From NCBI RefSeq assembly GCF_000702905.1, contig NZ_JNKR01000003.1, positions 1 through 64,000 of the forward strand: a stretch of 64,000 bases of DNA. The letters are read 5' to 3'. The notes beneath the pieces are model-generated. The model did not search any database. It saw nothing but the letters and a program-made list of their open reading frames with translations, and was not told where the DNA came from. Shown piece after piece: positions 1 through 7,598 of this stretch (position 1 is the stretch's first letter; every line of letters starts with the position of its first letter). This DNA comes from Mitsuokella jalaludinii DSM 13811. Its GTDB lineage: Bacteria > Bacillota > Negativicutes > Selenomonadales > Selenomonadaceae. The translations under genes were made by a program, and so were the position numbers.

Positions 1-2
1 TC

Positions 3-311
3 TCGGGGCAGCCGCATCTTTCGGTCACGCCAGATCGCGGAAAGGAATTCTCGAAACATGCTCAACTCAGCAAGGAACTGAAGCGTGTGACGTTCTACTT
101 TCCTGCTCCGCACCATCCATGGGAGCGCGGGACCAACGAGAATACCAATGGGCTTCTGCGGGAGTTCTTCCCGAAAGGCAAGGACATCACGGATACGCCA
201 GAGGATTACATCCAACGGAAGTACCATGAGTTGAACCTGCGCCCTAGGAAGTGCCTTGGCTACAAAACACCATATGAGGTCTATTTCTCAAAGGTGTTGC
301 ACTTAGCTTGA
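3..311 (+). CDS. IS30-family transposase, C-terminal part (runs in from left edge)
   Basis: The frame is open from the window edge to a TGA at 309-311. It encodes the end of a DDE-type IS30 transposase, including TPDRGKEF (second catalytic Asp region) and HPWERGTNENTNG with the downstream FFPKG, which is the catalytic Glu signature of IS30 integrase cores. A GTG at 87 could be taken for a start, but homology continues upstream of it, so the true start lies outside the window. The bases after the stop (TTGACAATTCGCC) look like the element's terminal repeat, and a truncated phzF follows at once. Whether the rest of the transposase is intact cannot be seen here. Confidence 0.85.
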   Translation, partial: SGQPHLSVTPDRGKEFSKHAQLSKELKRVTFYFPAPHHPWERGTNENTNGLLREFFPKGKDITDTPEDYIQRKYHELNLRPRKCLGYKTPYEVYFSKVLHLA

Positions 312-324
312 CAATTCGCCAACA

Positions 325-792
325 AAAGAAGCGGATCTGCTGGAAATGGAGTTTCCGGCTTATGACCTGGTGCCAGTGGAAGTGACAGACGAAATGGAAC
401 AGGCTCTTGGTTCCAGACCACTTGAAGCCTTCATGGGAAGGGATTTGCTTTGCGTGATGGAGGATGAAAAGACAGTACGAGAACTTACACCGGATCTGGA
501 AAGAGTAAAACAGATAGCTGGCTTGCTTCTTCATGTTACTGCCGCGGGAATGGATACAGATTGTGTTTCTCGCAGTTTTGCTCCGAAACTGGGTGTTGCC
601 GAAGACCCGGTTTGTGGATCGGGCCATTGTCATATCATCCCTTATTGGGCAGATTTGCTTGGTAAAGACAAGCTGATAGCATATCAGGCGTCCAAACGCG
701 GTGGGACACTTTATTGTCGGCGTGAAGGAAAAAAGATCTATATGGCTGGTAAAGCAGCGCTTTACTCGGTCGATGAATTGTTTGTAGAGTAA
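325..792 (+). pseudogene. PhzF-family isomerase, 5'-truncated by the IS30 element
   Basis: About 150 residues match the C-terminal half of PhzF/YddE-type proteins (diaminopimelate-epimerase fold): a TKEADLLEMEFP strand and the signature EDPVCGSGHC, then a QASKRGGTLYC strand. The frame continues upstream of the ATG at 346 into the IS30 terminus, so the N-terminal half, which carries the catalytic Glu of the family, has been replaced by the insertion sequence. Family members are about 260-300 residues. The fragment is AT-richer than the housekeeping genes downstream, which fits horizontal transfer and decay. The remaining protein is unlikely to be active. Confidence 0.8.
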
Positions 793-797
793 TTTCA

Positions 798-1148
798 GTG
801 TATGCTTCGATATATTCGAATCAAATATTAAAAAAAACTGAAAGTAATAACGAACCTGTGCCAGAGATTCCAGGGAATAGACCGTATAAGGAATCCAGTG
901 CAGGTCTGAGCCCAAAAGCAAATGCTTCATGCTCTGCATGTGGACTATGTGCAGATACATGTCCTGCAGGAGTGATTGACAGGAAAAATCCCAAAATGAC
1001 AGATAAAAGTAAATGTATTTCATGTATGCGGTGCGTAGCTGTCTGTCCAAAGCATGCTCGGAAGGTAAGTGGCTTCATGACGGCAGTTGCGGGAATGGCA
1101 ATTAAAAAGGCTTGTTCATTCCGAAAAGAATGTGAATTGTTCTTATAA
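798..1148 (+). pseudogene. Ferredoxin half of an EFR1-type flavodoxin-ferredoxin protein
   Basis: A GTG-started frame of 116 residues carries two classical 4Fe-4S motifs, CSACGLCADTCP and CISCMRCVAVCP, followed by a C-terminal tail of the kind found in EFR1-family flavodoxin-ferredoxin fusions. The N-terminal flavodoxin domain of that family is missing, and the frame begins in what would be the inter-domain linker, only 5 nt after the phzF stop. I therefore read it as a second beheaded gene. A free-standing two-cluster ferredoxin is the alternative, but no ribosome binding site is visible before the GTG. It is AT-rich like its neighbour. Confidence 0.6.
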
Positions 1149-1284
1149 ATCGGGATTTAACAGACAGAATTCTGGACGTAAAGGAGCTGATTATATAGTA
1201 AAAATATAAAATTAACGACATAAAATACAAAGATGATTATATTAAAATATGTTATAATTATCTATAGAGGGAGGTGAGTTCCAT

Positions 1285-1578
1285 ATGTTTGCTAAAGATG
1301 TTCTTCGCATCTTGCAGGTTTCTAGGCCGCCGCTCACGAAGTATATCAAGACAGGATTATCCGTGTCCATGTCATGCCAAACGGCCATTACGACTACAAC
1401 GAGGAAGATGTCTACAAGTTCCTCAAAAAAGATGTGAAGCGCAAAATCAAGAAGTTTCGAGGATATCGTGAGCCTGTTGCATTGCTACTCTATGAAGCTG
1501 TATTCCAATCGCAATAGGCTGCAGAAGATCAAGGAGGCGATAGAGGATGATGAAACGAGTGGAACACCATCGGCTTAA
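1285..1578 (+). pseudogene. tnpA: IS607-type serine recombinase TnpA remnant (core deleted, frameshifted)
   Basis: An ATG at 1285 behind GGGAGGTGAG begins MFAKDVLRILQVSRPPLTKY, the MerR-like N-terminal helix-turn-helix of IS607 TnpA. A 1-base deletion near 1355 shifts the frame; the continuation RVHVMPNGHYDYNEEDVYKF (from about 1362) and KRK follow in frame 3. After about 1437 the frame returns to the original one and reads EDIVSLLHCYSMKLYSNRNR and onward to a TAA at 1576-1578, which is the family C-terminus. The catalytic serine-recombinase core, about 130 residues in the family, is missing. The remnant overlaps the tnpB start by 32 nt, as in intact IS607 elements. It cannot encode an active transposase. 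Confidence 0.75.
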
Positions 1579-2803
1579 ACCCTCGTCACCGTTCTACGCC
1601 ATGCTGCGCGAATTCTGCCATCGTTCCAAGAACCTCTACAATCATGGGAACTTCCTGATCCGTCAGGCGTTCATCAAGGATAGCAAATGGCTGCGCTATG
1701 GCGAAGTCGACCGTTTGCTGAAGGGGGACGCAGACTACCCCGACTATCGGGAGATGCCGACTGCGCAGACGGCGCAGCAGACACTCCGCATTTTAGATAA
1801 GAACTGGACATCGTTCTTCGCGGCCCTCAAGGACTGGAAGGCCCATCCCGAGAAGTACAAGGGACGGCCAAAACTGCCGAAGTACAAGCCGAAGGACGGC
1901 TATTTCCCGCTGGTGCTGACGAACCAGAACTGCAAGCTCAAGGACGGAATCATCCGTTTTCCCAAGACCTTCCAAGGGTTCACGGTAAAGGCCATCTTTG
2001 TCAGTCAGCCTGATGCTGTCTTCAAACAGGCACGCATCATCCCGCATGGCGGGGAAATCGATCTGGAACTCGTCTATGAGATTCCAGAGGTCGAGGAGAA
2101 AGAGAACAATGGAAGATACGCCGCCATCGACATCGGCGTCGACAATCTCGCGGCACTGGCCTGGAACACAGGCGAGCGACCTGTCCTGCTCAAGGGGACG
2201 CCGCTCAAGTCAGTCAACCAGTACTACAACAAGCAGATGGCCAAGCGCAGGAGCATCTGTGAGCGGATGAATGGCGTCCATTCATCGAAGCGAATCGCGC
2301 GGCTCACAGCGAAGCGTAATCGCAAGGTCGAGGATTACCTGCACAAAGCGAGTCGCAAGGTCATCGACTTGTGCGCGGGGCAGGACGTGTCGGTACTGGT
2401 CATCGGCAAGAATAAGGGCTGGAAACAGGAAGCGAATCTTGGGCGCAAAGTCAACCAGAGCTTTGTGCAGCTGCCTTTCGCCCGCTTCATCCAGATGCTG
2501 CAGTACAAGGCCGAGTCAATCGGCATGAAGGTCGTGCTGACTGAGGAGAGCTATACGAGTGGCACTTCCTTCTTGGATGACGAGGCACCGATCAAAGCCT
2601 GCTATGACAAATCACGCCGGGTTCATCGCGGCCTGTTCTTGGCAAACGATGGCCAACGCATCAATGCCGATGTCAATGGTGCTTACCAGATCATGCGAAA
2701 AGTATTCCCGAATGTGAACGCAGACGGGATAGAGGGCGTAGCGTTGCGCCCAGCTGTAGTAACTCTTTCGATGAGCGCTCGCCGCGGCTCCGGCTGTGCC
2801 TGA
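1547..2803 (+). CDS. tnpB: TnpB-type RNA-guided endonuclease (IS607-associated)
   Basis: The 418-residue product has the full TnpB layout: an N-terminal helical/OB region (1-185) and a RuvC-like nuclease with motif I YAAIDIGVDNL (Asp195) and motif III INADVNGAY (Asp375). At the usual motif II position the sequence is SVLVIGKNKGWK (282-293), without the expected Glu; a conserved-looking Glu pair sits at 333-334 in VVLTEESYTSGTSF. The canonical CxxC zinc ribbon is absent. TnpB nucleases cut DNA guided by an omega RNA made from the element's right end, and they help the element persist. AAGGAGG at 1530-1536 precedes the start. The frame is intact although the partner tnpA is dead. Confidence 0.85.
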   Translation: MMKRVEHHRLKPSSPFYAMLREFCHRSKNLYNHGNFLIRQAFIKDSKWLRYGEVDRLLKGDADYPDYREMPTAQTAQQTLRILDKNWTSFFAALKDWKAHPEKYKGRPKLPKYKPKDGYFPLVLTNQNCKLKDGIIRFPKTFQGFTVKAIFVSQPDAVFKQARIIPHGGEIDLELVYEIPEVEEKENNGRYAAIDIGVDNLAALAWNTGERPVLLKGTPLKSVNQYYNKQMAKRRSICERMNGVHSSKRIARLTAKRNRKVEDYLHKASRKVIDLCAGQDVSVLVIGKNKGWKQEANLGRKVNQSFVQLPFARFIQMLQYKAESIGMKVVLTEESYTSGTSFLDDEAPIKACYDKSRRVHRGLFLANDGQRINADVNGAYQIMRKVFPNVNADGIEGVALRPAVVTLSMSARRGSGCA

Positions 2804-2876
2804 TGTGAGAAAGAGTGAACAGCGAAATTTATTAAAAATACGAATATCATTATTTGGTATTTATAATAAATATAAC
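2804..2876 (+). other. AT-rich right end of the IS607-type element, candidate omega-RNA region
   Basis: This 73-nt AT-rich stretch joins the tnpB stop to NRAMP coding sequence. In related elements the guide (omega/reRNA) scaffold overlaps the 3' end of tnpB and ends at the element boundary, so the guide here would be the first bases of NRAMP sequence. This is inferred from position only; no conserved scaffold was recognised. Confidence 0.35.
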
Positions 2877-3320
2877 GTCGGCCAGCTGATCAAGATGTAC
2901 GCATTCGCCATCGGCGACTGGTCCAAACTGCTCATTGCCGTGATCGCGTTCCTCTGCATGTTCGGCACGACGCTCACCGTTATCGATGGGTATTCCCGTG
3001 CCAATAATGAGGCGCTGCGCCTCCTGATGAAAAAGGATCAGAGCTCGGCTCGCAACCTCAATATCTGGATGACGGTCACGTCCCTTGTCGGCATTGTCAT
3101 CATTGCCGGATTCATGAGCGATGTGGCAACGCTTCTCTACTTCGCGATGATCTGCTCCTTTGTTTCGACGCCGTTCTTTGCGCTGTTGAACTTCTCCCTC
3201 GTGCGGAGCGGAGCGCATAAAGTCACGGGCGGCCTGTTCTGGCTCGGTGTCTTCGGCTTCCTGTATCTTGCAGGCTTTACCATTCTCTTCATTGTCTACG
3301 AGGCAGGACTGCTCAAATAA
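2877..3320 (+). pseudogene. NRAMP divalent-metal transporter, C-terminal fragment
   Basis: Homology starts near VGQLIKMYAFAIGDWSK and continues through CMFGTTLTVIDGYSR and four hydrophobic helices to the stop at 3318-3320. This corresponds to the last helices of an NRAMP (Mn2+/Fe2+) transporter, whose full length is about 400-440 residues. An open frame extends back to 2796, but its first ~27 codons are insertion-sequence DNA. The metal-binding helices 1 and 6 (DPGN and MPH motifs in the family) are absent, so the fragment is very unlikely to transport. A terminator follows directly. Confidence 0.75.
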
Positions 3321-3331
3321 AATGAACCGTC

Positions 3332-3364
3332 AAAGCTCCACTGCTCATGCAGCGGAGCTTTTTT
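3332..3364 (+). terminator. Rho-independent terminator after the NRAMP fragment
   Basis: AAAGCTCC-A-CTGC pairs with GCAG-C-GGAGCTTT across a TCAT loop (one A-C mismatch) and is followed by a T-run. Confidence 0.85.
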
Positions 3365-3496
3365 GATGCACATTTTTGGCGCAAGATACTCTCATTGTTT
3401 ACACCACGAGACGTTGTTGCAGGACTTTTGGCTATACATCTCGAATTTTTTGATTGTTAGAGTAGGTAGGGGTCGTTGTGTTAGGGGATGTGTTTT

Positions 3497-4276
3497 GTGA
3501 AGAATCAACAAGGTCCGATTGTTGTCCAAGGTGCGATGAGCGTGGAGACGCAGCATATCATCGACCAGATGACGGAAGTCCGGGAGGAGCCGTTTGGGCC
3601 ATTCCGGTGTGCGCGTGGAGTATTTGAAGGACATGGGCTTGTAGTCTGTGAGACGCAGTGGGGCATGGCCAATGCGTCAGCTTTGGCGGCGCTTGCCATT
3701 GCACGGTATCATCCTCAGGCAATCATCAGCCAGGGAATGGCTGGCGCCCATGATGCATCGCTGTCTGTTTACGACATCGTGCTCGGGGCGCGGACAGCAA
3801 ATTCTTCTGCCTGGCAGACGTATTATCGCGCGGCTGGCGCGGGAGTCGATTACCGCGGGCTGAAACAGCTCGGTGTCTTTGCTTGGGACAAGGATCGGAA
3901 GGAATTCCTGCAGGAGGTCTATCATGAGGGAAGCCCCACTCTGCTTGCTGCTGCCCGTCGTGCTGCTGCAAGGTACGAACATGGCAGGGTAGTCGAGGGA
4001 ACCATCACGACGTGCGACAGCTGGAACTGTGAAGTGGATCGCATCGATTTCCTGCATGGATTCTATGGCTCATTGGCAGAGGAGATGGAGGGAGATGCTG
4101 TCGCGCAGGTCTGCCAATCATTCGATGTGCCATTTCTCGATGTGCGCATCATCTCGAATAGCATCTTGTTGAACCAAGATCCATGGGATCTTGGGACTGG
4201 ACCTGTATGTCAAGAGTTTGTACTCGCGTTGCTGCGAGAATATTGGCTCGACGTGTCTTGCATTGGAGCACTTTAA
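3497..4276 (+). CDS. Nucleoside phosphorylase / MTA-SAH nucleosidase-like protein
   Basis: The 259-residue product has the nucleoside phosphorylase/Pfs fold. GPIVVQGAMSVE at the N-terminus matches the MTAN nucleotide-pocket strand, ISQGMAGAHD the central glycine loop, and EEMEGDAVAQVCQ the substrate-binding Glu-Met-Glu segment. Related enzymes hydrolyse 5'-methylthioadenosine and S-adenosylhomocysteine to adenine. The catalytic Asp of classical MTAN (R.ISD) is Asn here (RIISNS), so the substrate may differ. GTG at 3497 is preferred over ATG at 3488 because TAGGGG at 3482-3487 is then 9 nt upstream instead of touching the start codon. The acidic-protein gene follows 26 nt downstream. Confidence 0.7.
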   Translation: MKNQQGPIVVQGAMSVETQHIIDQMTEVREEPFGPFRCARGVFEGHGLVVCETQWGMANASALAALAIARYHPQAIISQGMAGAHDASLSVYDIVLGARTANSSAWQTYYRAAGAGVDYRGLKQLGVFAWDKDRKEFLQEVYHEGSPTLLAAARRAAARYEHGRVVEGTITTCDSWNCEVDRIDFLHGFYGSLAEEMEGDAVAQVCQSFDVPFLDVRIISNSILLNQDPWDLGTGPVCQEFVLALLREYWLDVSCIGAL

Positions 4277-4302
4277 GATGTTTTAGATTGGAGATGTTTT
4301 GC

Positions 4303-5088
4303 ATGGGTATGGGTACGGTATTGCTTGTTGTGCTGGTTGTCGGTGCAGCTGTATTCTTGAGGAATCGACTGCAGAGGAGCAAGGCGTCGAAGCCGGTGGA
4401 AAGTGTCTCGGCTCGTCCGGAGGAGAAGCGGGATTTGTCGGCAGCACCCATGGAGAAGAAGGTGCATCCGCAGGGGGGATCGCGGACGGCTGTGGCTGGG
4501 CCGCGTTTGACGGCGGAGCAGTGTCGGGAACTGGCGAAAATCCATCGGCAGAATATGCTGAACCGGCAGCACGACAGCCGTATGGCGGCGGCAGCGGCGG
4601 TGGCCGGTGCTGTGGCTGGCGCGGCGCTGATGCATCATCACGATGCGGAGGCGCAGCAGGCGCAACTCGACCAGATGGCTGCGGCGCAGCGCGCACAGCA
4701 GCAGTTGGATGCAGATACATACGATGCGGATGACTATGATGCAGATGATATGGATGGTTACAGTGATGTTGCAGACGACTACGATGCAGATGATCAGGCC
4801 GATGCCACTGAGGATCCCGATGACCATGATGCGGATGACGATGGCCTGAGCGACGACGGTGTCGACTGGGATGCTGACTGGTCGGTCGACGATGACAACG
4901 ATTATGGGAATGGTCAGTCGGATTACAGTGATTACGGCAATGACGACTACGGCAGCTATGGCGACTATTCCGGTTCTGACTATGATGATGACTATGGTGG
5001 CTACGGTGGAGATGACTGCAGTGGCGGCTATGATGGCGGCGATTATGGCGGTGGTGATGACTATGGCGGCGACGACGGCGGATTCTGA
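4303..5088 (+). CDS. Membrane-anchored acidic Asp/Tyr/Gly-rich protein of unknown function
   Basis: The 261-residue protein has three parts: one N-terminal transmembrane segment (about 4-20, LLVVLVVGAAVFL), a middle region with an LTAEQCRELAKIHRQNML helix, an Ala-rich hydrophobic patch and a Gln-rich helix, and from about residue 137 a low-complexity tail built on DYDADD and, near the end, GGYDGGDYGGGDD repeats. I do not recognise the family. The tail is probably disordered and could bind cations or a basic partner. The ATG at 4303 is chosen because GGAG at 4290-4293 is 9 nt upstream. A basic 53-residue protein is encoded 14 nt downstream, very likely in the same transcript. The antisense His-rich frame is a shadow of the Asp repeats. 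Confidence 0.65.
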   Translation: MGMGTVLLVVLVVGAAVFLRNRLQRSKASKPVESVSARPEEKRDLSAAPMEKKVHPQGGSRTAVAGPRLTAEQCRELAKIHRQNMLNRQHDSRMAAAAAVAGAVAGAALMHHHDAEAQQAQLDQMAAAQRAQQQLDADTYDADDYDADDMDGYSDVADDYDADDQADATEDPDDHDADDDGLSDDGVDWDADWSVDDDNDYGNGQSDYSDYGNDDYGSYGDYSGSDYDDDYGGYGGDDCSGGYDGGDYGGGDDYGGDDGGF

Positions 5089-5102
5089 TGGAGGTGAATC
5101 GC

Positions 5103-5264
5103 ATGAATAAGGGTGGGTTCAGCTGGAAGACCTTGCTCGGCATCACGAATGCGAAGCGCCAGTTTGCGCGGCAGACGGGTATCCCGACGACGAAGTCGGG
5201 CGTCGAGCGCAAGGTCGGTCGCATGGTGCTCGACTTGCTGTTTGGCAAAAAGAAGAAGGGCTGA
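5103..5264 (+). CDS. Small basic protein (53 aa), partner of the acidic protein gene
   Basis: A short frame with an excellent ribosome binding site, GGAGGTG at 5090-5096, six bases before the ATG, runs for 53 codons to TGA 5262-5264. It begins MNKGGFSWKTLLGITNAKRQ and ends LLFGKKKKG, so it is rich in Lys and Arg with a GIPTTKSG centre. I recall similar short unnamed proteins in other anaerobes, but I cannot assign a function. The 14-nt gap after the acidic protein gene suggests cotranscription and perhaps translational coupling. An acidic/basic pair hints at an electrostatic complex, which is an inference. Confidence 0.65.
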   Translation: MNKGGFSWKTLLGITNAKRQFARQTGIPTTKSGVERKVGRMVLDLLFGKKKKG

Positions 5265-5358
5265 GGCAGGATTTCGCGGCTGTCTGGCGAATGTAACTGC
5301 AATACGAAATTTACAAATTTACATCGAAGCTAAAGTTCAGTCAGAAAGAAGAATCGCT

Positions 5359-5823
5359 ATGTCAATCGAGAGAGTCCTGTCGTTTTTGGAGCAGAAGGGG
5401 ATGGCGGACCGCGTCATCACGTTTGAGGCGTCGACGGCGACGGTGGAACTGGCGGCACAGGCGCTTGGCGTGGAGCCTGGGCACATTGCCAAGACGATGT
5501 CATTCCTCGTGGACGGCGCGCCGCTGCTCGTCGTCCTCGCGGGGGATGTGCGCGTAGACAACCACCGCTTCAAGGAGGCGTTCCATAAGAAAGGGCGCAT
5601 GATCCCCTTCGACCAGGTGGAGTCATTCATCGGTCATGCGCCGGGCGGCGTCTGCCCGTTCGCAATCAAAGAGGGGGTGCCGGTCTACCTCGATGGATCG
5701 CTGCACCGCTTTGAGACGGTCTATCCCGCTGCGGGAAATGATCACAGTGCCGTGCGCCTGACACCGGAGGAGCTTTTTCGCATCATACCGGCAGAGGGAT
5801 GGGTCGATGTTGCGAAGAGATGA
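5359..5823 (+). CDS. YbaK/EbsC-family aminoacyl-tRNA deacylase
   Basis: The 154-residue product matches the YbaK/ProX fold that hydrolyses mischarged tRNA in trans (for example Cys-tRNAPro): an ASTATVELAAQALGV segment, the HIAKTMSFLVDG strand with the conserved Lys, and GHAPGGVCPFAIK with the conserved glycine-rich loop that shapes the active site. ATG 5359 gives the family's usual length. The frame is open further upstream, but that stretch overlaps the 53-residue gene and has no homology. It ends 160 nt before DAHP synthase, which has its own promoter. Confidence 0.9.
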   Translation: MSIERVLSFLEQKGMADRVITFEASTATVELAAQALGVEPGHIAKTMSFLVDGAPLLVVLAGDVRVDNHRFKEAFHKKGRMIPFDQVESFIGHAPGGVCPFAIKEGVPVYLDGSLHRFETVYPAAGNDHSAVRLTPEELFRIIPAEGWVDVAKR

Positions 5824-5939
5824 TGTTTGACGGCGAGACTTTTATGTCTGTCGAGTGGAAACGGGCGCCGTTTGCTGAAAAATGTTTCGTGAGGATGCGG
5901 ATGGATGCCGCAGATTTGCTATGGATATCTCGGAATCTA

Positions 5940-5948
5940 TGATATAAT
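5940..5948 (+). promoter_or_regulatory. Extended -10 promoter of the DAHP synthase gene
   Basis: TGATATAAT is a perfect extended -10 (TGn + TATAAT) 35 nt before the start codon. No good -35 at 17 nt is seen, consistent with an extended -10 promoter. Confidence 0.6.
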
Positions 5949-5982
5949 GGAAGGCATCACAGCTAAGAGAGGGGCAAGTTGA

Positions 5983-7017
5983 ATGGAAATGCAAATGGAA
6001 TTCATCCGTAAGTTACCGACACCGCAGGAGCTCATGGAGCAGTTTCCGATAGATGACCGTGTCAAGAAGATCAAGGTGCAGCGCGACAAGGAGATCGCGG
6101 ACATCATCACGGGCAAGGACAACCGCTTCCTGCTCGTCATCGGTCCGTGCTCGGCAGATAACGAGGAAGCTGTACTCGACTACGTGCATCGCCTCGTGCC
6201 GGTTCAGGAGCAGGTCAAAGACAAGATCTTCATCGTGCCGCGCCTTTACACGAGCAAGCCGCGCACGATTGGCATCGGCTACAAGGGCATGCTGCATCAG
6301 CCGGATCCGGAGGGCAAGGAGGACATGCTCGGCGGCATCATCGCGATCCGCGAGATGAATGCGCGCGTCGTGCGTGAGACGGGCTTCACGTGTGCAGAGG
6401 AAATCCTCTACCCAGAGATCTACCGCTACTTGTCAGACCTGCTGTCGTACGCAGCTGTCGGCGCGCGCTCCGTCGAGGATCAGTTCCACCGCATGATTGC
6501 GAGCGGCATTGGCATCCCGGTCGGCATGAAGAACCCGACGTCGGGAGATATCTCGGTCATGCTCAACTCGATTGAAGCGGCACAGCACTCGCAGGAGTTC
6601 CTGTTCCGCGGCTGGGAAGTCCGCACGCAGGGCAACCCGCTGGCGCATGCCATCCTGCGCGGCTATGTCGACAGCTTCGGCAACAGTCTGCCGAACTACC
6701 ACTACGAGAACCTGCGCTCGCTCTGCGAGGCATACCACAAGCGCAATCTCGTGAACCCGGCTGTCATTGTCGACACGAATCATGCGAACTCGGGCAAGAA
6801 GTATCTCGAGCAGATCCGCATCGCGAAGGATGTCGTCAACAGCTGCAAGATCTCGTCGGATATCCGCACGCTCGTCAAGGGCCTCATGATTGAGAGTTAC
6901 ATCGAGGACGGTGACCAGAAGATCTGCGAGGGCACGTACGGCAAGTCCATCACGGATCCGTGCCTCGGCTGGGACAAGACGCAGCAGCTCATCTTCGACC
7001 TCGCGGAGATGCTCTGA
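5983..7017 (+). CDS. aroF: 3-deoxy-7-phosphoheptulonate (DAHP) synthase, class I
   Basis: The enzyme condenses phosphoenolpyruvate and erythrose 4-phosphate, the first step of the shikimate pathway. The 344-residue product is full length for the E. coli AroF/G/H type: the N-terminal EFIRKLPTPQELM, VIGPCSADN (52-60) and KNPTSGD as PEP-binding signatures, and the metal-binding VDTNHANSGK and late DPCLGW. The N-terminal extension that carries feedback regulation in this class is present, so inhibition by an aromatic amino acid is likely, but the effector cannot be read. aroF rather than aroG or aroH is an arbitrary choice. It is monocistronic between its own promoter and a terminator. Confidence 0.93.
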   Translation: MEMQMEFIRKLPTPQELMEQFPIDDRVKKIKVQRDKEIADIITGKDNRFLLVIGPCSADNEEAVLDYVHRLVPVQEQVKDKIFIVPRLYTSKPRTIGIGYKGMLHQPDPEGKEDMLGGIIAIREMNARVVRETGFTCAEEILYPEIYRYLSDLLSYAAVGARSVEDQFHRMIASGIGIPVGMKNPTSGDISVMLNSIEAAQHSQEFLFRGWEVRTQGNPLAHAILRGYVDSFGNSLPNYHYENLRSLCEAYHKRNLVNPAVIVDTNHANSGKKYLEQIRIAKDVVNSCKISSDIRTLVKGLMIESYIEDGDQKICEGTYGKSITDPCLGWDKTQQLIFDLAEML

Positions 7018-7054
7018 TTGCGCTACTGGCCAATCAGATAACCGAATCAGAGTC

Positions 7055-7094
7055 AAAAGGAGCCTGCCACAGATTGTGTGGCAGGCTCCTTTTT
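7055..7094 (+). terminator. Bidirectional terminator between DAHP synthase and the ACT protein gene
   Basis: AAAAGGAGCCTGCCACA and TGTGGCAGGCTCCTTTTT form a 17-bp perfect stem with a 5-nt loop. The A-run and T-run serve both converging genes. Confidence 0.93.
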
Positions 7095-7112
7095 CTGAGT
7101 GCTTGAACTGAA

Positions 7113-7523
7113 TCAGAATTTGTCGACGAGCTTGTAGCCCTTGCCGCGCAGGAATGTCTCGGCCTCTGGCTCCTGCGTCTTGAAGATGACGACCGGCTGG
7201 CTGGCCTGGCGGTCATAGGAGATGTAGAGGTAGTCGAGCGAGACATTGGCCTCTTCAAGGTGTTTGAGAATCGCGTCGAGGCTGCCCGGCGTGTCGCCCA
7301 TCTCGACGGCGATGACCTTGTCGATGTGGCACTGGTAGCCGGCTTTCTTGAGCTCGGCGAGTGCGCGCTCTGGGTCCGTCAGGACGAGGCGGATGATGCC
7401 GAACTCAGCGCTGTCGCTGGCGAGCATGGAGTAGATGTTGACGTCCGCTGCTGCGAGCACAGCCGTCATCTTGCGCAGAGCGCCTTTTGTGTTTTCGGCG
7501 AATACAGAAACTTGATTGAGCAT
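7113..7523 (-). CDS. Tandem ACT-domain protein
   Basis: The 136-residue protein consists of two ACT modules (about 2-70 and 71-136) with no catalytic domain. QVSVFAENTKGALRKMTAVL and VIAVEMGDTPGSLDAILKHL are the two typical ligand-loop/helix starts. ACT modules bind amino acids; stand-alone tandem ACT proteins of this length often sit beside phenylacetate-CoA ligase genes. Here it converges on DAHP synthase, so an aromatic amino acid ligand is possible but not shown. It has its own promoter upstream. Confidence 0.88.
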   Translation of the reverse strand: MLNQVSVFAENTKGALRKMTAVLAAADVNIYSMLASDSAEFGIIRLVLTDPERALAELKKAGYQCHIDKVIAVEMGDTPGSLDAILKHLEEANVSLDYLYISYDRQASQPVVIFKTQEPEAETFLRGKGYKLVDKF

Positions 7524-7598
7524 AGAGTCGTGATCTCCTTTTGTGAATCTTGAAGTTGATGAACGATGAATATAGCGATTGCTACGATTGCTATGTCC

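Larger units (their letters stand above)
1150..2876 (+). mobile_element. IS607-type element (defective tnpA + tnpB)
   Basis: The element is defined by a broken tnpA of the serine-recombinase (IS607) type overlapping an intact tnpB. The left boundary is uncertain and lies in the AT-rich stretch 1150-1284. The right boundary is placed near 2876, where the AT-rich tail after tnpB (2807-2876) meets NRAMP coding sequence. IS607 elements lack long terminal inverted repeats and target duplications, and none were seen. The element interrupts, or has replaced the 5' part of, an NRAMP transporter gene. Confidence 0.65.

Noticed and set aside
1274-1471. A 65-residue Arg-rich small protein
   Set aside because: It is the wrong frame across the tnpA remnant.
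2796-3320. A complete 174-residue membrane protein
   Set aside because: The first ~27 codons are insertion-sequence DNA; the remainder is the tail of an NRAMP transporter.
4283-5302. His/Ser-rich 339-residue antisense protein
   Set aside because: It is the complement of the Asp-rich repeat region (GAT/GAC read as ATC/GTC/CAT); no ribosome binding site and no family.
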